Assembly: GCA_026122225.1 (NCBI GenBank)
Contig: JANEZZ010001485.1
Span: 1-64,000, forward strand
From: Heloderma charlesbogerti
Lineage: Eukaryota > Chordata > Lepidosauria > Squamata > Helodermatidae
Direction of reading: 5' to 3'
Length of the DNA stretch: 64,000 nt
A program made the translations under genes and the position numbers. Of this stretch, positions 1 to 11,766 are shown piece by piece; within the stretch, counting starts at the first letter, position 1; every line of letters starts with the position of its first letter. A model generated the notes under the pieces. That model searched no databases, had not been told where the DNA came from, and worked only from the letters and a program-made list of their open reading frames with translations.

Positions 1-1514
1 CGACTCTTCGTGACCCCATGGACCATAGCACGCCAGGCCTTCCTGTCCTGCGCTCTCTCCCGGAGCGTGCTCAAGTTCATATTCATTGCATCCGTGATGC
101 TATCTAGCCATCTCATCCTCTGCCGTCCCCTTCTCCTTTTGCCTTCAGTCTTTCCCAGCATCAGGGTCTTTTCCAGGGAGTTTTCTCTTCGCATTAGGTG
201 GCCAAAATATTGGAGCTTCAGCTTCAGTATCTGTCCTTCCAATGAGCACTCAGGGTTGATTTCCTTTAGGATGGACTGATTTGACCTCCTTGCAGTCCAG
301 GGGACTCGTAAGAGTCTTCTCCAGCACCATAGTTCGAAAGCATCAATTCTTCGGTGCTCAGCCTTCCTTATAGTCCAGCTCTCACAGCCATACATTACTA
401 CTGGGAAAACCATAGCTTTGATTAGATGGACCTTTGTCGGCAAGGTGATGTCTCTGCTTCTTCCTATGCTGTCTAGGTGTGCCATAGCTTTCCTCCCAAG
501 GAGCAAGCGTCTTTTAATTTCATGGCTACAGTCACCGTCTGCGGTGATTTTGGAGCCCAAGAAAGTAAAATCTGTCACTGCTTCCATTTCTTCCCCTTCT
601 ATATGCCAGGAAGTGATGGGGCCAGATGCCATGATCTTCGTTTTTTTAATGTTGAGTTTCAAACCAGCTTTTGCACTCTCCTCTTTCACCCTCAACAAGA
701 GGCTCTTGAGATCCTCTTCGCTTTCTGCCATTAGGGTGGTATCGTCTGCATATCGGAGGTTGTTGATAATTCTCCCAGCAATCTTAATTCCGACCTCTGA
801 TTCATCCAACCCGGCATTTCTCATGATGTACTCTGCATATAAGTTAAATAAGCAGGGTGACAATATGTAGCCTTGTCGTACTCCTTTCCCAATTTTGAAC
901 CAATCGGTTGTTCCATGTCTGGTTCTTACTGTTGCTTCTTGACCCTCGTACAGGTTTCTCAGGAGACAGGTAAGGTGGTCTGGTACTCCCATCACTTTAA
1001 GAATTTGCCACAGTTTGTTGTGATCCACACAATCAAAGGCTTTAGCAGAGTCAATGAAGCAGAAATAGACATTTTTCTGGAATTCTCTTGCTTTCTCCAT
1101 GATGCAGCGAATGTTGGCGATTTGATCTCTAGTTCCTCTGCCTCTTCGAAACCCAGCTTGTACTTCCGGTAGTTCTCGGTTCACATACTGCTGAAGCCTA
1201 GCTTGTAGGTTTTTGAGCATCACCTTGCTGGCATGTGAAATGAGCGCAATTGTGCGGTAGTTTGAACACTCTTTGGCGTTGCCCATCTTTGGAATTGGAA
1301 TGTAAACTGACGTTTTCCAGTCTTGTGGCCACTGTTGAGTGTTCCAGATTTGTTGGCATATTGAATGCAGCACTTTAACAGCATCATCTTTTAGGATTTT
1401 AAATAGCTCGGCTGGAATACTGTCATCTCCGCTAGCTTTGTTGTTACTAATGCTTCCTAAGGCCCACTTGACTTCACTCTCTAGGATGTCCGGCTCAAGT
1501 TCAGTGACCGCACT
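1..1514 (-). mobile_element. BovB (RTE-clade) LINE, 3' portion, cut by window edge
   Basis: Antisense copy of a BovB reverse-transcriptase region. It is collinear with the copy at 55438-56815 and extends about 180 bp further 5'. On the minus strand it encodes the RT segments around the FIDxAKAFDC block and the YADD catalytic box, followed by the characteristic C-terminal RTE region. The 3' tail would lie left of base 1. The right boundary (about 1514) is set by comparison with the paralogous intron at 25534, which continues without it. I did not verify an unbroken frame. BovB is a known horizontally transferred family of squamates and ruminants. Confidence 0.9.
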
Positions 1515-2399
1515 ATCCTTTGCTACTCTGTAAAATCCTGGGAGGTTTCCTCCCATGGAACGGTCTTGCCAAAAATCAGTCTGTTTCTCTCTTTTCCCCA
1601 TCTTTTAATTACTTCCTTTTGACAAAGCGAAAAGTAAAGACACACAACATGGATATTTATGGGAAAAGGCTCATTGACCACAGTGGAAGTTACTTCTGAG
1701 GAGACCCCTGTTCTCTCCAGCTATGCCCAATTCCACCAATTACTTCCCCCCTTCCCTTCTAAAAGCATTATCTCACTTGTCAGTAGTGCGTATTTGTCCA
1801 GCAGCACCTGCACCCCATCTCACTATGCCATTATCTCCCAATTGCTCTATCAAGCAAATCTATGATAGACAGAAAGAGCAATTGTTTGAGAGAGGCATAG
1901 TGAAATGGAAGAAATTGCCCATCCTGAAAAGAAGTAGTGAGACAAACCACACCTGCGAAGATGTTCTGAATGTCACTGTGTCACTATGATGCATATGTCC
2001 AGCGATACCTATACGCCCATCACACCATCTCCCATATTCCAGCTATTCCTATACCCCTTATCTCACTCTCACACAATAGTGCGACAGTGAGATAGTGACA
2101 AAGGGGGTGTAGGTATTGCAGACAAAAGTGCTATTTCACTTTAAAGCTTTACTTTCTTTAAAAAAAGGCTATGGGCTGCCTGGAGCACACCTATACTTTT
2201 TGGGAGATAGCCACCAGAGTTTAGTCATTGGCAAGGAGAAGTAAATGCCATGAGGTAGCTCAGGACTCCGATGGCCAGCAGTGAAATGGCAGAAACATGG
2301 GGGAGACACAGATGGGGAAAACGTTGGGGAAACACCTCTTGCCTGGGGTCAGTGAAGTCATGGCCAGGTGAAAGATGCACCCTTGGGCAGGGCTATCAT
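1515..2399. other. Intron 3 of V2R-A, duplicated non-coding sequence
   Basis: No gene is seen. About 1515-2170 aligns with 25534-26190 in V2R-B, and about 2185-2399 with 26799-27010. The gap in the alignment is the mobile element at 26209-26790, present only in B. Short open frames here are not protein-like. Confidence 0.7.
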
Positions 2400-2977
2400 T
2401 AGGGATGTAGGAAAAGTACTTACCTTTCTGATCCAGGGTGACTGTGGTGGGGCGGAGGTGCTCCATCCCTCCCCCGGAATCCTCCCTAGCTGGCTCCGCT
2501 CCACGGCAACTCCGGCTGGGCTGTGCCTGATGCAAATGGCATAGTGGCCGCCAGTTACGTCCCTGTGGAGGCTGTGATAGGCTACGTATATATTTATGTA
2601 GCCTATCATGGCAAAAGACAGGAACCAAATGACGGCCACTATGCCATTTGCGTCCCTGCCAATTATCTATGTAAGTATCTATGTAGCCTATCACGGCTTG
2701 GCAGGGACGCAAATGGCGGCTGGTGTAGCGGCCGCCATTTGCGGTCACAGCCCGGCAGCGGCCAGAAGACGACCCGGAGCTGACGCCGGAGCTGCAGCCA
2801 CCACAGCTGCCACGGCCATGGCTGGAGCCATGGCCGCCACCAGGTAGGCTCCATCGTGGGGGGATTCCACAGGCTGGCGGTGAGGGGGTTGCCCCATTCC
2901 GCCATGGACTCTGGGGGGCCAGATTCTAAAGAATCTTGCCTCACTGGAGTCCATGGCGGAATTCTCCTCCATCCCTA
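2400..2977 (+). mobile_element. Non-autonomous hAT-like palindromic element, copy 1
   Basis: 578 bp with TAGGGATG at the left and CATCCCTA at the right. It is flanked by GCTATCAT (2392-2399) and GCCATCAT (2978-2985), a 7/8 target duplication. The paralogous site in V2R-B intron 3 (about 27010) is empty. The interior holds GATAGGCTACGTA-type hairpins and CAAATGGC blocks. A donor-like CAGGTAGG lies at 2841-2848 near the right end, and an antisense one (CTTACCTTT) near 2420. No coding capacity is seen. Confidence 0.82.
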
Positions 2978-3412
2978 GCCATCATGCCAAATTAAACGTG
3001 GAATGGGGGTGCACACCACAACAGAAGAGCACCCAAGCTGAATAAAGGAAAACAATCTGACTAAAAGTAGTCTCAGAACTGTTTTTTCTGTGCTAAGCTC
3101 CAGGGTGGTTGCAGGATGGCCAGGACGTCATGCATCCCTAACAGCCTCCAAACACAGCCACCTCAGAGTAAATCGCTCATGGAGACACCCCCCCCCCCAT
3201 GTAAGCACATCCACTTGAATGTAAGTAGAACTCTCCAGACAATCGGGAATTCTGCAGGCAGCCTAAGATACCATGTTGAGGCATAATGCTTGAACAGGCC
3301 TCATCAGTCTGGAAGACTCTCTGCAGATTAGAGGTCCACATGTGGAGAGCGGCCAAGATGTTCAACAGAATGTCCTCTTTACCGAATGGGTGTTTTCCCC
3401 ATGTCATTCTAG

Positions 3413-3640
3413 CTTCACCCGTTCCTGAGACATTTCCAGCTTTACAATAGTTCTGTGGATGGAACGTATTTGGATGAGAATGGGGAACTGGCATCCGACT
3501 TTTATATCGTGAACTGGGTGATGTTTCCAAACAAGTCCACTGCTAGAGTGGAAGTTGGGAGTCTAGAGAGAGTGGCCTCCTCGGAGATCAAGTTCACCAT
3601 TGATCAGAAGGCCATTGGCTGGCCCAAGTTGTTAAAGCAG
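3413..3640 (+). CDS. V2R-A exon 4 (ligand-binding domain, C-terminal part)
   Basis: 228 bp, 76 codons, phase 0 at both ends. The acceptor is ATTCTAG/CTTCAC and the donor GCAG/GTGGGA. It begins [17 protein letters not shown] and ends WPKLLKQ, the segment typical of V2R exon 4, with an NSS glycosylation motif and the [10 protein letters not shown] block. It aligns without gaps to 27442-27669 and 52148-52375. Confidence 0.93.
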
Positions 3641-6600
3641 GTGGGAAAAACTTCTCTTGATATCTCTTCCCAGGCCATCCTGTAAATGTCTAATGAACAG
3701 TTTGTTCCAAACTGTTGTGGGAGCTGTCAAAAAATGGCATCCATGTAGGGATGTTAGAGAATTCCACCATGGATCCCAGGAGGGGCAAATTCCATTCTCA
3801 TTCTCACTGCACCTGACGAAGTTGACAGTGACCAGAAAACTTAGACCAGCATGAATTCATCAGTCTTTATGGTGCCCCCAACAAGACACTTCATTGTTAT
3901 TAAAAGAAAGAAGTGGAATTTGGATATTGTCACAATTTGTTGTCGGGTTACAAAAACTGCTTTTCTCTGTGGCTCTGATGATATCATCATCATTATCGTC
4001 ATCATCGTGTTACTGTTCCCACTGTTCTGTCCTTAAGGTCAGTTGAGGCTTTCTGCAAAAGGAGTTGCTGTTAGAACAGGAGAATCTGGGCTGAAACCAA
4101 ATCAATACTTTTGTGTGATTTATTTTTGTTGTTGCTATGTACAAAAAGGTGGATTAGGAATGCTGTGAGAACTTAATCCTCCTCCTCATTTTCTGTGAGT
4201 GTGTAAATTCTCACTCCCACCCCACTGTTTTGCAAGATTGATTGATCTTAAAGCCACTTCAAACCCTGTGCAATGGGAAGTGTTATTGAATCATGAGAAT
4301 ATGAATACGAAGGTGTGCTTTTGCATGGATGTTAAAATCTCCACCACCCACTTTGCACTCATGATCTTAAAGTTCCTATGCCTCAGTTTCCCATTTCTGA
4401 GGAATGTTGTTGCTGGCTTTAATGATTCAAAAGAGCATTCTCTCTCTGATAGTTCCCTGGCTTTGACTATGCTGTCCCTGCTCCCCACATCTCCCCCCAA
4501 TGTTAGTGGGAGGCATCAGCCTCGACTGACTGAAACCAAACAAGTTCTGGCTCCTTCTCAGAATTCACTTATCCATTGGACTAGAAGTAAAGATTTTTCA
4601 CATCAACTGCTACATGATACATTTGACTAGAGATGCTAGGTCTTGACCATGAGACCTTCTGCATGGTAGGTATGGGCACTACCACAGTGACAAAATCCTT
4701 CCCCAAGATCTCTCTCCTCTCTCTTTCTTTCCCTCCTCAGGGGGAAGGATGGGGTTATGCCCCAACTTGAGTTTTCTGAATCTAATTAATGATTCAACTT
4801 CCTTAAGTCTGGTCTTCATTCCAGTACAATGCTCCACTAACAAACTAAATTTATGCTGTTTCCTACTCTATAATTTCCACCAACTTAAATATAATTTCTG
4901 GCCTAACTAATTTTCCTGGATGTTCCTTATCTTCATGGATAGACTGTGCCTTTTTCTAGATGTACTGAAAGTTGTCAGCCTGGGTTTGCCAAGATGATTC
5001 AGGAAGGAGAGCCCATCTGTTGCTATGCTTGTGCCCCATGTGCAGAAGGAACCATCTCCACTCAGGAAGGTAGGAGACTCCAAAGCAAAGAACTGCTCAT
5101 TTGCAATAGGGCACAGATGCATTGACATGTTTTCGGCTGGGTTGTACACACTGGTTCCTTTCTGGCTGTTTGTATAGTTAATTATTAAAGGGTTCACTAA
5201 CAAAGTTTACAAAGGGAGTTGAAAGAAGTATCCTGCAGTAATGGAATACAAAGGGAAAGGAGCATGCTGTGGGAATCTTTGTGTAGTTAATTATTAAGAT
5301 ATTCACGAATTTCACAAAGGGAGTTGAAAAAGCATCCAGAAGTAATGGAGTACAGAGAGGAAAGCAGCCAGCCGGGGGAATCTTATGCATGATGCACGAG
5401 GGCTCCCCTTGTGTAGGGATGGATGAAAGTCCCTTACCTGTTCTCGAAGCTTGCTTCGCGGTGGGGGGGAGGCGCTTCGGTTCTCCCCCCGAAGTTCACC
5501 AAGGGGGGGGAGGTGCCCCGCCTCGCCCGGCCGAAATTCAGGCCAGGGGGGAGGCGCCCCATCTACCCGGCCGTGAAAAAAAAGTAAAAAAACAACAACA
5601 ACAACAACAACAACACACACCCGTGATAGGCTATGTAACGATTTACGTAGCCTATCAGGGCTAGATTTCCAAAGTCATCCGTGATAGGCTATGTAAATCG
5701 TCACGTAGCCTATCATGGGTGACTTTGAAAAAAGAAAAGAAAAGCACGTACGCAAATGGCGGCTCCCATGGGGACCGCCATTTCGTTCCTTATTTTGGCA
5801 CGTCTAGTCTACGTAAAGATTTACGTAGACTACGGCAAAAATAAGGGCAAAGCAAATAGTGTTCCCTTATTTTCGCCGTAGTCTACATAAGTCTTTACAT
5901 AGACTAGACGTGCCAAAATAAGGAACGCAAATGGCGGTGCCCATGGGCCGCCGCCATTTGCGTACGCGCTTTTTTTTTTTTTCAAAGTCACCTGTGGTAG
6001 GCTACGTGACGATTTACGTAGCCTATCATGGCTGACTTTGGAAATCTAGCCGTGATAGGCTATGTAAATTGTTATGTACCCTATCACGGTTGTGTTGTTT
6101 GTTTGTTTTTACTTTACTTTTTTATTTTGCAATGGCGGCGGTGGCAGCTGGTTGGGAGACCGGCTGCCGCCCCCGCCCCCAACGAACCGCTGCCGGGACC
6201 CGCTGCCGAGAGGGACATTCGGCCACAGTAAGTCCCATCCGGGGGGGCGGGGGGCCGGCGGAGAATTTCCCCACCAATTTTGGGGGGCCGAATACGTTGG
6301 CATTCGGCCTCCCGAAGATTCGTGGAGAAATTCTCTGACATCCCTACCCTTGGGTGCTTTGTGGCACTTTCAGTCTGCCATCTACTGCCCGCTTGTGCTT
6401 GACACATCACTGAAGAGACTCATATTTAAAGACATTGTTATGGACAGTTTGGCCCCCAGAGTACATCCTGGTGAGCTCAGGCTTAACACTTACGACCCAC
6501 TGGGGATGCTCCAGCCTTCACCAAGTTATGCTGTGGTGGGGAAATCGGGGGGGAGGGAGTGGAGGCTTCAGTTTCTAAAAAGAACCTCTACAAGCAATAT

Positions 6601-9600
6601 AGCTTTCCTTGGGCTGAAGCAGGAACTAGTGCATGTCGCAATCCCGGGTCTCAGGGGAAAAGGGAGGAGAGCAGAGCCTTGGCTGGGGAGGCAAAGCACT
6701 ATGGGTGGACGAAAGTCACTTACCTTTTCTCGCAGCTTATTCGCGGTGGGGGGGAGCGCTTCGCTGCTCCCCCTGCGAAGTTCAGGCCGGGGGGGGAGGC
6801 TTCCCGCCTTGCCCAACCGAAATTCAGGCCGGGGGGGAGGCTTCCCGCCTCGCCCGGCCGAAATTCAGGCCGGGGAGGAGGCTTGCCGCCTCACCTGGCC
6901 GCGAACGCGAAAGTAAAAAAAAAAACCAAAAACGCCCCCTGATAGGCTACGTGACGATTCACGTAGACTATCACGGCTAGATCTGCAAAGTCAGCCATGA
7001 TAGGCTACATGAATCATCACGTAGCCTATCACGGGTGACTTTAAAAAAACAAAACAAAACCGCATACGCGAATGGCGGCCCCCATAGGGAGCAGCCATTC
7101 ACGTTCCTTATTTAGTCTCTGTAGTCTACGTAAATGTTTACGTAGACTACAGCGACCAAATAAGGAACGGGAATGACGGCTCCCTATGGGGGCCGCCATT
7201 ATCTGTACACACTTTTTTTTTTTAAGTCACCCGTGATAGGCTACGTGACGATTCACGTAGCCTATCACGGCTGACTTTGCAAATCTAGCCGTGATAGGCT
7301 ACATGAATCGTCACGTAGCCTATCAGGGGACTTTTTTTTTTTTCTTTTATTGCAATGGCGGGGGCGGCAGCCGATCGAAAGACCGGCTGCCGCTCCTGCC
7401 CCGCTCGAACACCCGACGAACCGCCAGCCGGACCCGCTGCCGGGAGGGACATTCAGGGAAGGTAAGTCCTGTCCCGGGGGGGGGGGTGTGGGGGGCGAGG
7501 GGGTGCAGAGGATTTCTCCCCGAAACTTGTTCGGGGGGCCGAACACGTTGGCGCTCGGCCCCCCGAAGTTTCGGGGAGAAATTCTCCGCCATCCCTACAA
7601 AGCACCCACTGCTGGCACCTTGCTCTGGCAAGCAAGGAGCTTTGCGATTTCAGCGATTTCGGTATGGAGCCTTTCCTCTGGGAGGGGATACTCTGGGTGA
7701 TTTCAGCAGCAGCGTGGCTCCATCCCCCTGGAGGGGCGAGGCACCTCACGATTTCAGCAGTGTGGCCCCTCTCACCTCTGGGAAGAGGGGGGCTCGGCTG
7801 CCCCAGCCTAGGGCTTCTTCTACAGTGCAGAGAAAGGCCATGACATCACAACTCTGATGAGCCGGACTCTGCTCCTGGGCAGTGGGAATGGCGCTACTTG
7901 CTTTGGGGGAAAGACTGAGCTAGCCTCCCATCCCGTGTGTAACAGAAGAGGGTGCCTGGGGATGGTGGCTGGCCTGCCGGAAACAAGAGCCCTACTGGGT
8001 ATCTCTTAGGGATGTCAGAGAATTCCACCACGGACCCTGGAATCCATGGCAGAACAGCCTCCCCCCCCCCAAATACCGTTGCCCTTATTTTCGCCGTAGT
8101 CTACGTAATCTTTTTGTAGACTGCAGCGACCAAATAAGGAACACGAATGGCGGCTCCCTATGGGAGCTGCCATTTGCGTACGTGCTTTTTTTTTTTTTTA
8201 AGTCACCTGTGATAGGCTACGTGACGATTAACGTAGCCTGTCATGGCTGACTTTGCAAATCTAGACGTGATGGGCTACGTTAATCGTCACGTAGCCTATC
8301 ACGGGGGCGTTTTTGTTTTTGTTTACTTTTCTTGGAATGGCAGCGGCAGCAGCCAGTGGAAAAACCAGCTGCCACCCCCGCCCCTGTCGAAGCCCTGCTG
8401 AACCGCCGCTGCAACCCGCCACAGGGAGCGACATTCGGGAAAGGTAAGTCCCATCCCGGGGGGGGCGGGGTGCGGAGAATTTCTCCCTGAAACTACTTTG
8501 GGGGGCCGAATACATTGGCACTCGGCCCCCCGAAGTTTCGGTGAGAAATTCTCTGACACCCCTATTCAATTCCAAAAAGCCCAGATAGCATAGCCAATGA
8601 TCAGGAATGCTGGGAATTGTAGTCCAAAACATTTTCAGGGCACCACCCTTTGCAAAAGGCTGGATTATACTGATGCTGCACCTGCTGTTCTTTTTTTTCA
8701 GATGCAGAACATTGCAACAAATGTCCACATGATCAGCATCCAAATGCAGATCGAGATCAATGTGTTCCCAGACTTATCGACTTCCTCTCCTACAGAGGAA
8801 CCTTGGGGATTATCCTAGTGCTCTTTTCCCTTTTCTTGTCCCTAACCACTGGCCTTCTTTTGGGAATCTTCATTAAATATCGAGAAACTCCAGTAGTCAA
8901 AGCCAACAACCGCGACCTCACCTACATGCTCCTCGTCTCCCTCCTGCTCTCCTTCTTGTCCTCCTTTCTCTTCATAGGTCGGCCCCAGAAGGTGACCTGC
9001 CTTCTCCGCCAAACTGCCTTCAGCATCATCTTCTCAGTCGCCGTCTCTTCTTTGTTGGCAAAAACTATCATGGTGGTGGTGGCATTTGTGGCCACAAAGC
9101 CAGGAAACAGGATGAGGAAATGGCTGGGGAAGAGTTTGGCAGTCTCCATCGTGATTTCTTGCTCTGCTGTTCAGATGGGCATCTGTATCCTCTGGCTGGG
9201 AATCTCTCCTCCATTCCCAGATGCTGACATGCATTCCCAGACTGATCAGATCATCCTGCAATGCAATGAAGGGTCTGCCGTCATGTTTTATAGTGTTCTT
9301 GGCTACATGGGCTTCTTGGCTGCCATCTGCTTCATGGCGGCTTTCTTAGCCAGGAAGCTGCCTGGGGCATTCAACGAAGCCAAGCTGATCACCTTCAGCA
9401 TGCTGGTCTTTTGCAGTGTTTGGGTGTCATTTGTGCCCACCTATCTGAGCACTAAGGGGAAATACATGGTGGCTGTTCAGGTCTTCTCTATCTTGGCCTC
9501 CAGTTTGGGATTGCTGGGTTGTATCTTCATCCCCAAATGCTACATTATTCTATTGAGGCCAGATCTGAATAAAAAGGAGCATCTCATGCTGCAACAAAAA

Positions 9601-9612
9601 GATTGCTTGTGA
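3413..9612 (+). CDS. V2R-A: vomeronasal type-2 receptor, 3' half (exons 4-6)
   Basis: Partial class C chemoreceptor gene: join(3413..3640, 4943..5069, 8702..9612). All three exons are open, have AG/GT borders and keep the same phases as the complete neighbour V2R-B (0 into exon 4, 0 into exon 5, 1 into exon 6). They encode the end of the extracellular ligand-binding domain, the cysteine-rich linker and the whole seven-helix domain, ending with TGA at 9610. Exons 1-3 are not in the window; the intron 3 alignment runs to 1515 and then meets a BovB insertion, so they may lie further left or be lost. V2Rs act in basal vomeronasal sensory neurons, usually through G-alpha-o. Functionality cannot be judged without the 5' half. 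Confidence 0.9.
3641..4942. other. Intron 4 of V2R-A
   Basis: No gene is seen. It is alignable with intron 4 of V2R-B (27670-29844). It includes an old dispersed repeat around 3815-3895 (matching about 28720-28800) and an ATC/ATT-rich stretch near 3978-4010. Some B sequence (about 27700-28000, 28250-28720) is absent here. Confidence 0.6.
4943..5069 (+). CDS. V2R-A exon 5 (cysteine-rich linker)
   Basis: 127 bp, entering in phase 0 and leaving with one base of a split Asp codon. Acceptor GGATAG/ACTGTG, donor GGAAG/GTAGGA. It encodes [15 protein letters not shown] and then [18 protein letters not shown], the conserved cysteine spacing of the nine-cysteine class C linker. It is near-identical to 29845-29971. 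It is short, so it is easily missed by ORF length filters. Confidence 0.92.
5414..6346 (+). mobile_element. Non-autonomous hAT-like palindromic element, copy 2
   Basis: 933 bp, TAGGGATG...CATCCCTA, with target duplication CCCTTGTG (5406-5413) / CCCTTGGG (6347-6354), 7/8. Order: end with inverted donor motif (CTTACCTG), CpG-rich G-run block, hairpin 5621-5660, hairpin 5679-5719, central palindrome 5745-5968, hairpins about 5993-6031 and 6049-6088, CpG-rich block, CAGTAAGT near 6225, right end. It sits in intron 5 of V2R-A. ORFs crossing it are low-complexity Gly/Pro/Arg products of the GC-rich arms, not genes. Confidence 0.87.
5745..5968. repeat. Central nested palindrome of copy 2
   Basis: Arms from CGTACGCAAATGGCGG (left) to CCGCCATTTGCGTACG (right), centred near 5856. 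Each arm contains its own palindrome AGTCTACGTAAA..TTTACGTAGACT, so hairpins exist at two scales. Mismatches between arms are mostly CG to TG/CA. Confidence 0.85.
6700..7597 (+). mobile_element. Non-autonomous hAT-like palindromic element, copy 3
   Basis: 898 bp with a perfect 8-bp target duplication CAAAGCAC (6692-6699 and 7598-7605). The left end is slightly decayed (TATGGGTG) and the right end is CATCCCTA. It has the same layout as copy 2: inverted donor CTTACCTTTT near 6718, hairpins about 6938-6974 and 6996-7033, central palindrome about 7068-7205, hairpins about 7229-7270 and 7289-7326, and GAAGGTAAGTCC at about 7458-7469. The flanks show it inserted only a few hundred bp from copy 2 as an independent event. 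Confidence 0.9.
7606..8006. other. Intron 5 of V2R-A between mobile elements
   Basis: About 400 bp of unassigned, moderately GC-rich intronic sequence. No exon, promoter or known repeat is recognised. Confidence 0.4.
8007..8564. mobile_element. Hybrid hAT-like element, copy 4, same end type on both sides
   Basis: The left end reads TAGGGATGTCAGAGAATTCC, the inverted form of the 'B' end (GAATTCTCTGACATCCCTA). The right end, GAAATTCTCTGACACCCCTA, is also a B end. The flanking 8-mers GTATCTCT and TTCAATTC do not match. It contains half of the palindromic core, two hairpins (about 8209-8247, 8266-8305) and AAAGGTAAGTCC at 8440-8451. This is best explained as a recombinant of two copies rather than a simple insertion. 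Confidence 0.78.
8702..9612 (+). CDS. V2R-A exon 6 (linker end and seven-helix domain)
   Basis: 911 bp; acceptor TTTTTTTTCAG at 8701, then two bases completing the split Asp codon, then 303 codons including TGA at 9610-9612. It starts [14 protein letters not shown] (end of the cysteine-rich linker), followed by seven hydrophobic helices. Family hallmarks are the [19 protein letters not shown] block after helix 1, [12 protein letters not shown] in intracellular loop 2, and [20 protein letters not shown] at the C terminus. No stop or frameshift. It has the same length as 33462-34372. Confidence 0.96.
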
Positions 9613-10900
9613 CGGAAGTACTTGGCCCAGCATGGCAATGGTGCTCTTCCTTTGTATGCTGTTCTAACAGAGGGTTGGTTGGGTGATGCTAGGATTTGTC
9701 CAGCACATCTGGGATGGACCCATTGTGGGGAAGGCTGATGTAGAGTGTGTATATTAGTGTGACAGATTTGTCCTTGTCCTGTGATGTCATGCTATAGGGG
9801 CTGGGTATTTGGTGATTACAGATCAACTGGTATCCATCCCATGGGTGTTCCAAGTACAATCCTGTGTATTCCTGCAATTTTGCATAAATGCTGCTATTTA
9901 CAGAAAATGTGCAGAAGAAAATGAACATTTATATGAAACGCTTGCCCACGGTTTTCCGCAAAATGGCAGCTCACAGCTAAATGGGCATCCCCGGGCTTAC
10001 GAAACTGAGCACCTGCCAAGTTGGGCAAGGGTGTGGGACTGTGGACTGGTGTCCAGGGGCTGAGTCCCCTTCCCTGACTTCCATGAAATCTTACAGGTGA
10101 GATCTGTTTCTCATAAAACAGGAATTCCTCTAACAATTCTTTCTTATTTTAACAAGTTCTCCGTTTTTTTAAATTAATCTATATATTTCATTACTTGTCA
10201 GCTTTCCTGATCTACATCACCTTCTGTCTTTCTAATGTGTTTAATATACAGAATAAATGCTGAAAGAATACTTGGGTGATTTCTTGACCTCCACCTCCTT
10301 TTTTACACCTCCTCCTGACCCTCATGGAGCACAAGCCCTTCCTTGGGTTATACGGAGAGAAAAGGAATTGTCTTTATTCCCAGTTTCAAGTGAACTTCCT
10401 CTTTTCCCCCTCCTCTGCAGTGGAAGTGAGAAACAGCAGGATTTGGTATCCCTGAGAGTGGACAGTCAGTGTCCCTTCACAGATCAAGAGGTAGCAGCTG
10501 CAGTAAAGACCTGTGTTGCTGCACTTCCTAGGTCCGATCTTGTGGGTTTGGCCAGGGCTGAGTTCTTTCTTACTTGTAGACCATTGCTGTTGCCTGAGGG
10601 CTGTCTTGCTGTTTTGCGATGTCATGCATTAAACCTCTTGCCTTTCAGCATTTTCAGATCACTTTCATGCTTTGATCTCTTTCTATTCCTTCTTGGCAAA
10701 CTGGGTAAGTCCCAGTGCTGAGTGTTCCCTTGGGAAAGTGTCCTCTCTTGGATGCTCTCCTGTGCTGGTGGAGTGGACTGACAAGCTTATCTGGCAGCAG
10801 TGGAAGAGGGAGTAGCAGATATCGGCAGTACTCAGAATCAGCAGGTCCCGTGATTGGGAGCTGCCATTTCCCAAAATGCCTGTGGTGTAGCATTACTCTA
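9613..10900. other. 3' flank and likely 3' UTR of V2R-A
   Basis: Non-coding. It aligns in blocks with 34373-36190 downstream of V2R-B, so it belongs to the duplicated unit. The open frame at 10257-10721 has no recognisable protein features and is not kept in the paralogous copy. Confidence 0.6.
10252..10257 (+). promoter_or_regulatory. Candidate polyadenylation signal of V2R-A
   Basis: AATAAA about 640 bp after the stop. The surrounding TTAATAT-CAGAATAAAT context is conserved downstream of V2R-B (35542-35547). This would make a long but plausible 3' UTR; no transcript evidence. Confidence 0.35.
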
Positions 10901-11682
10901 GGGCAGCGTGGGAAATTTCAGAGGTGACTGTGAGTGCCATATCTCTTTTTTCAAGGGAGGGGCAGCAGTGCTGGTGAGCCATGAGGGCAGAGCGGTCTCT
11001 GCATTACCTCAAACACTCCATTCCCTTCATGGGGCTGTGTGGAGCAGCAAGGCACACCGTCCACTAATATATGAGGCTGGATGTTGTCACACACAGGCAT
11101 GTGGGTATAGGCCTAGCTGTGAACCCAGCCACATGCCCGTGATGCTAACCTTGGCTGCCTTGAACGTCTCCTTTCCAGAAGACAGGAGAAGACTTTGTGG
11201 CAGGTGCTTCAGTGGTTTGGGGAGATGAGATAAGGCCTCCCTGATGTTGGCACTCTGTGGCATCAGCCCTGAACTCAGGAGAATGCAGGCCTCCTCCACA
11301 TCACCAGGGCAGGGTGAGGAGGAATCATCCACAGAGTTCCCAGGAGCTACTGTCAATTGTTTCAGTTTTACTGGCATAGTGTAACCTCCAGTATATCAAA
11401 TGTGTTTCTTCAGCAATGCTCAGTCAAAGTATGCCAGCAAATACATGATTGATAACTCTCATATCCTAGATGCAGCATTATGACATGCATTAATAGGGAA
11501 TGATCCCCCCCTTTCCCCAATATCCCCTTCAAACTTCTGTGCATGCTAAGCAGTCCAGGCATGAATAAGACCAACCTCAGCTAAGCCAAAGAGTTAAATC
11601 AACTCCATTTTCCAGCTGAGTGTATTTATGCAAAAACCAAGCAGACGAATTCAGAAATGGTTGACTGTTTTCAGATGAATCA

Positions 11683-11745
11683 TAGAATCATAGACTAGTA
11701 GGGTTGGAAGGGGCCTACAAGACCATCGAGTCCAACCTTGGGTTT
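11683..11745 (-). repeat. CR1 LINE 3' terminus
   Basis: Begins ATCATAGAATCATAGACTAG, the inverted CR1 terminal octamer array, followed by GTTGGAAGGGGCCTACAAG. The same string starts the CR1 copies at 39432 and 52893. Only the 3' tip is present. Confidence 0.85.
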
Positions 11746-11766
11746 CCTCCTTAAGGACAGTGGTCC

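Noticed and set aside
418..870. 150-codon + strand frame near the left edge
   Set aside because: Shadow of the minus-strand BovB RT; the same shadow appears at 55885-56337.
6074..6916. 280-codon open frame across copy 2 and the following intron
   Set aside because: It runs through CpG-rich element arms and non-coding intron; the product is low-complexity Gly/Pro/Arg/Trp with no domain, and the equivalent frame is broken in other copies of the element.
5614..7330. CRISPR-like array of regularly repeated GATAGGCTACG units
   Set aside because: The repeats are palindromic pairs within transposons, with irregular spacing and no unique spacers; the genome is vertebrate.
7291..7857. 188-codon frame and overlapping frames at 7265-7749
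   Set aside because: Same cause: GC-rich arms of copy 3 stay open in several frames on both strands. No codon-use or homology support.
10257..10721. 154-codon frame after V2R-A
   Set aside because: The paralogous 3' flank (35550-36130) is alignable but does not preserve the frame, so it is not a gene.
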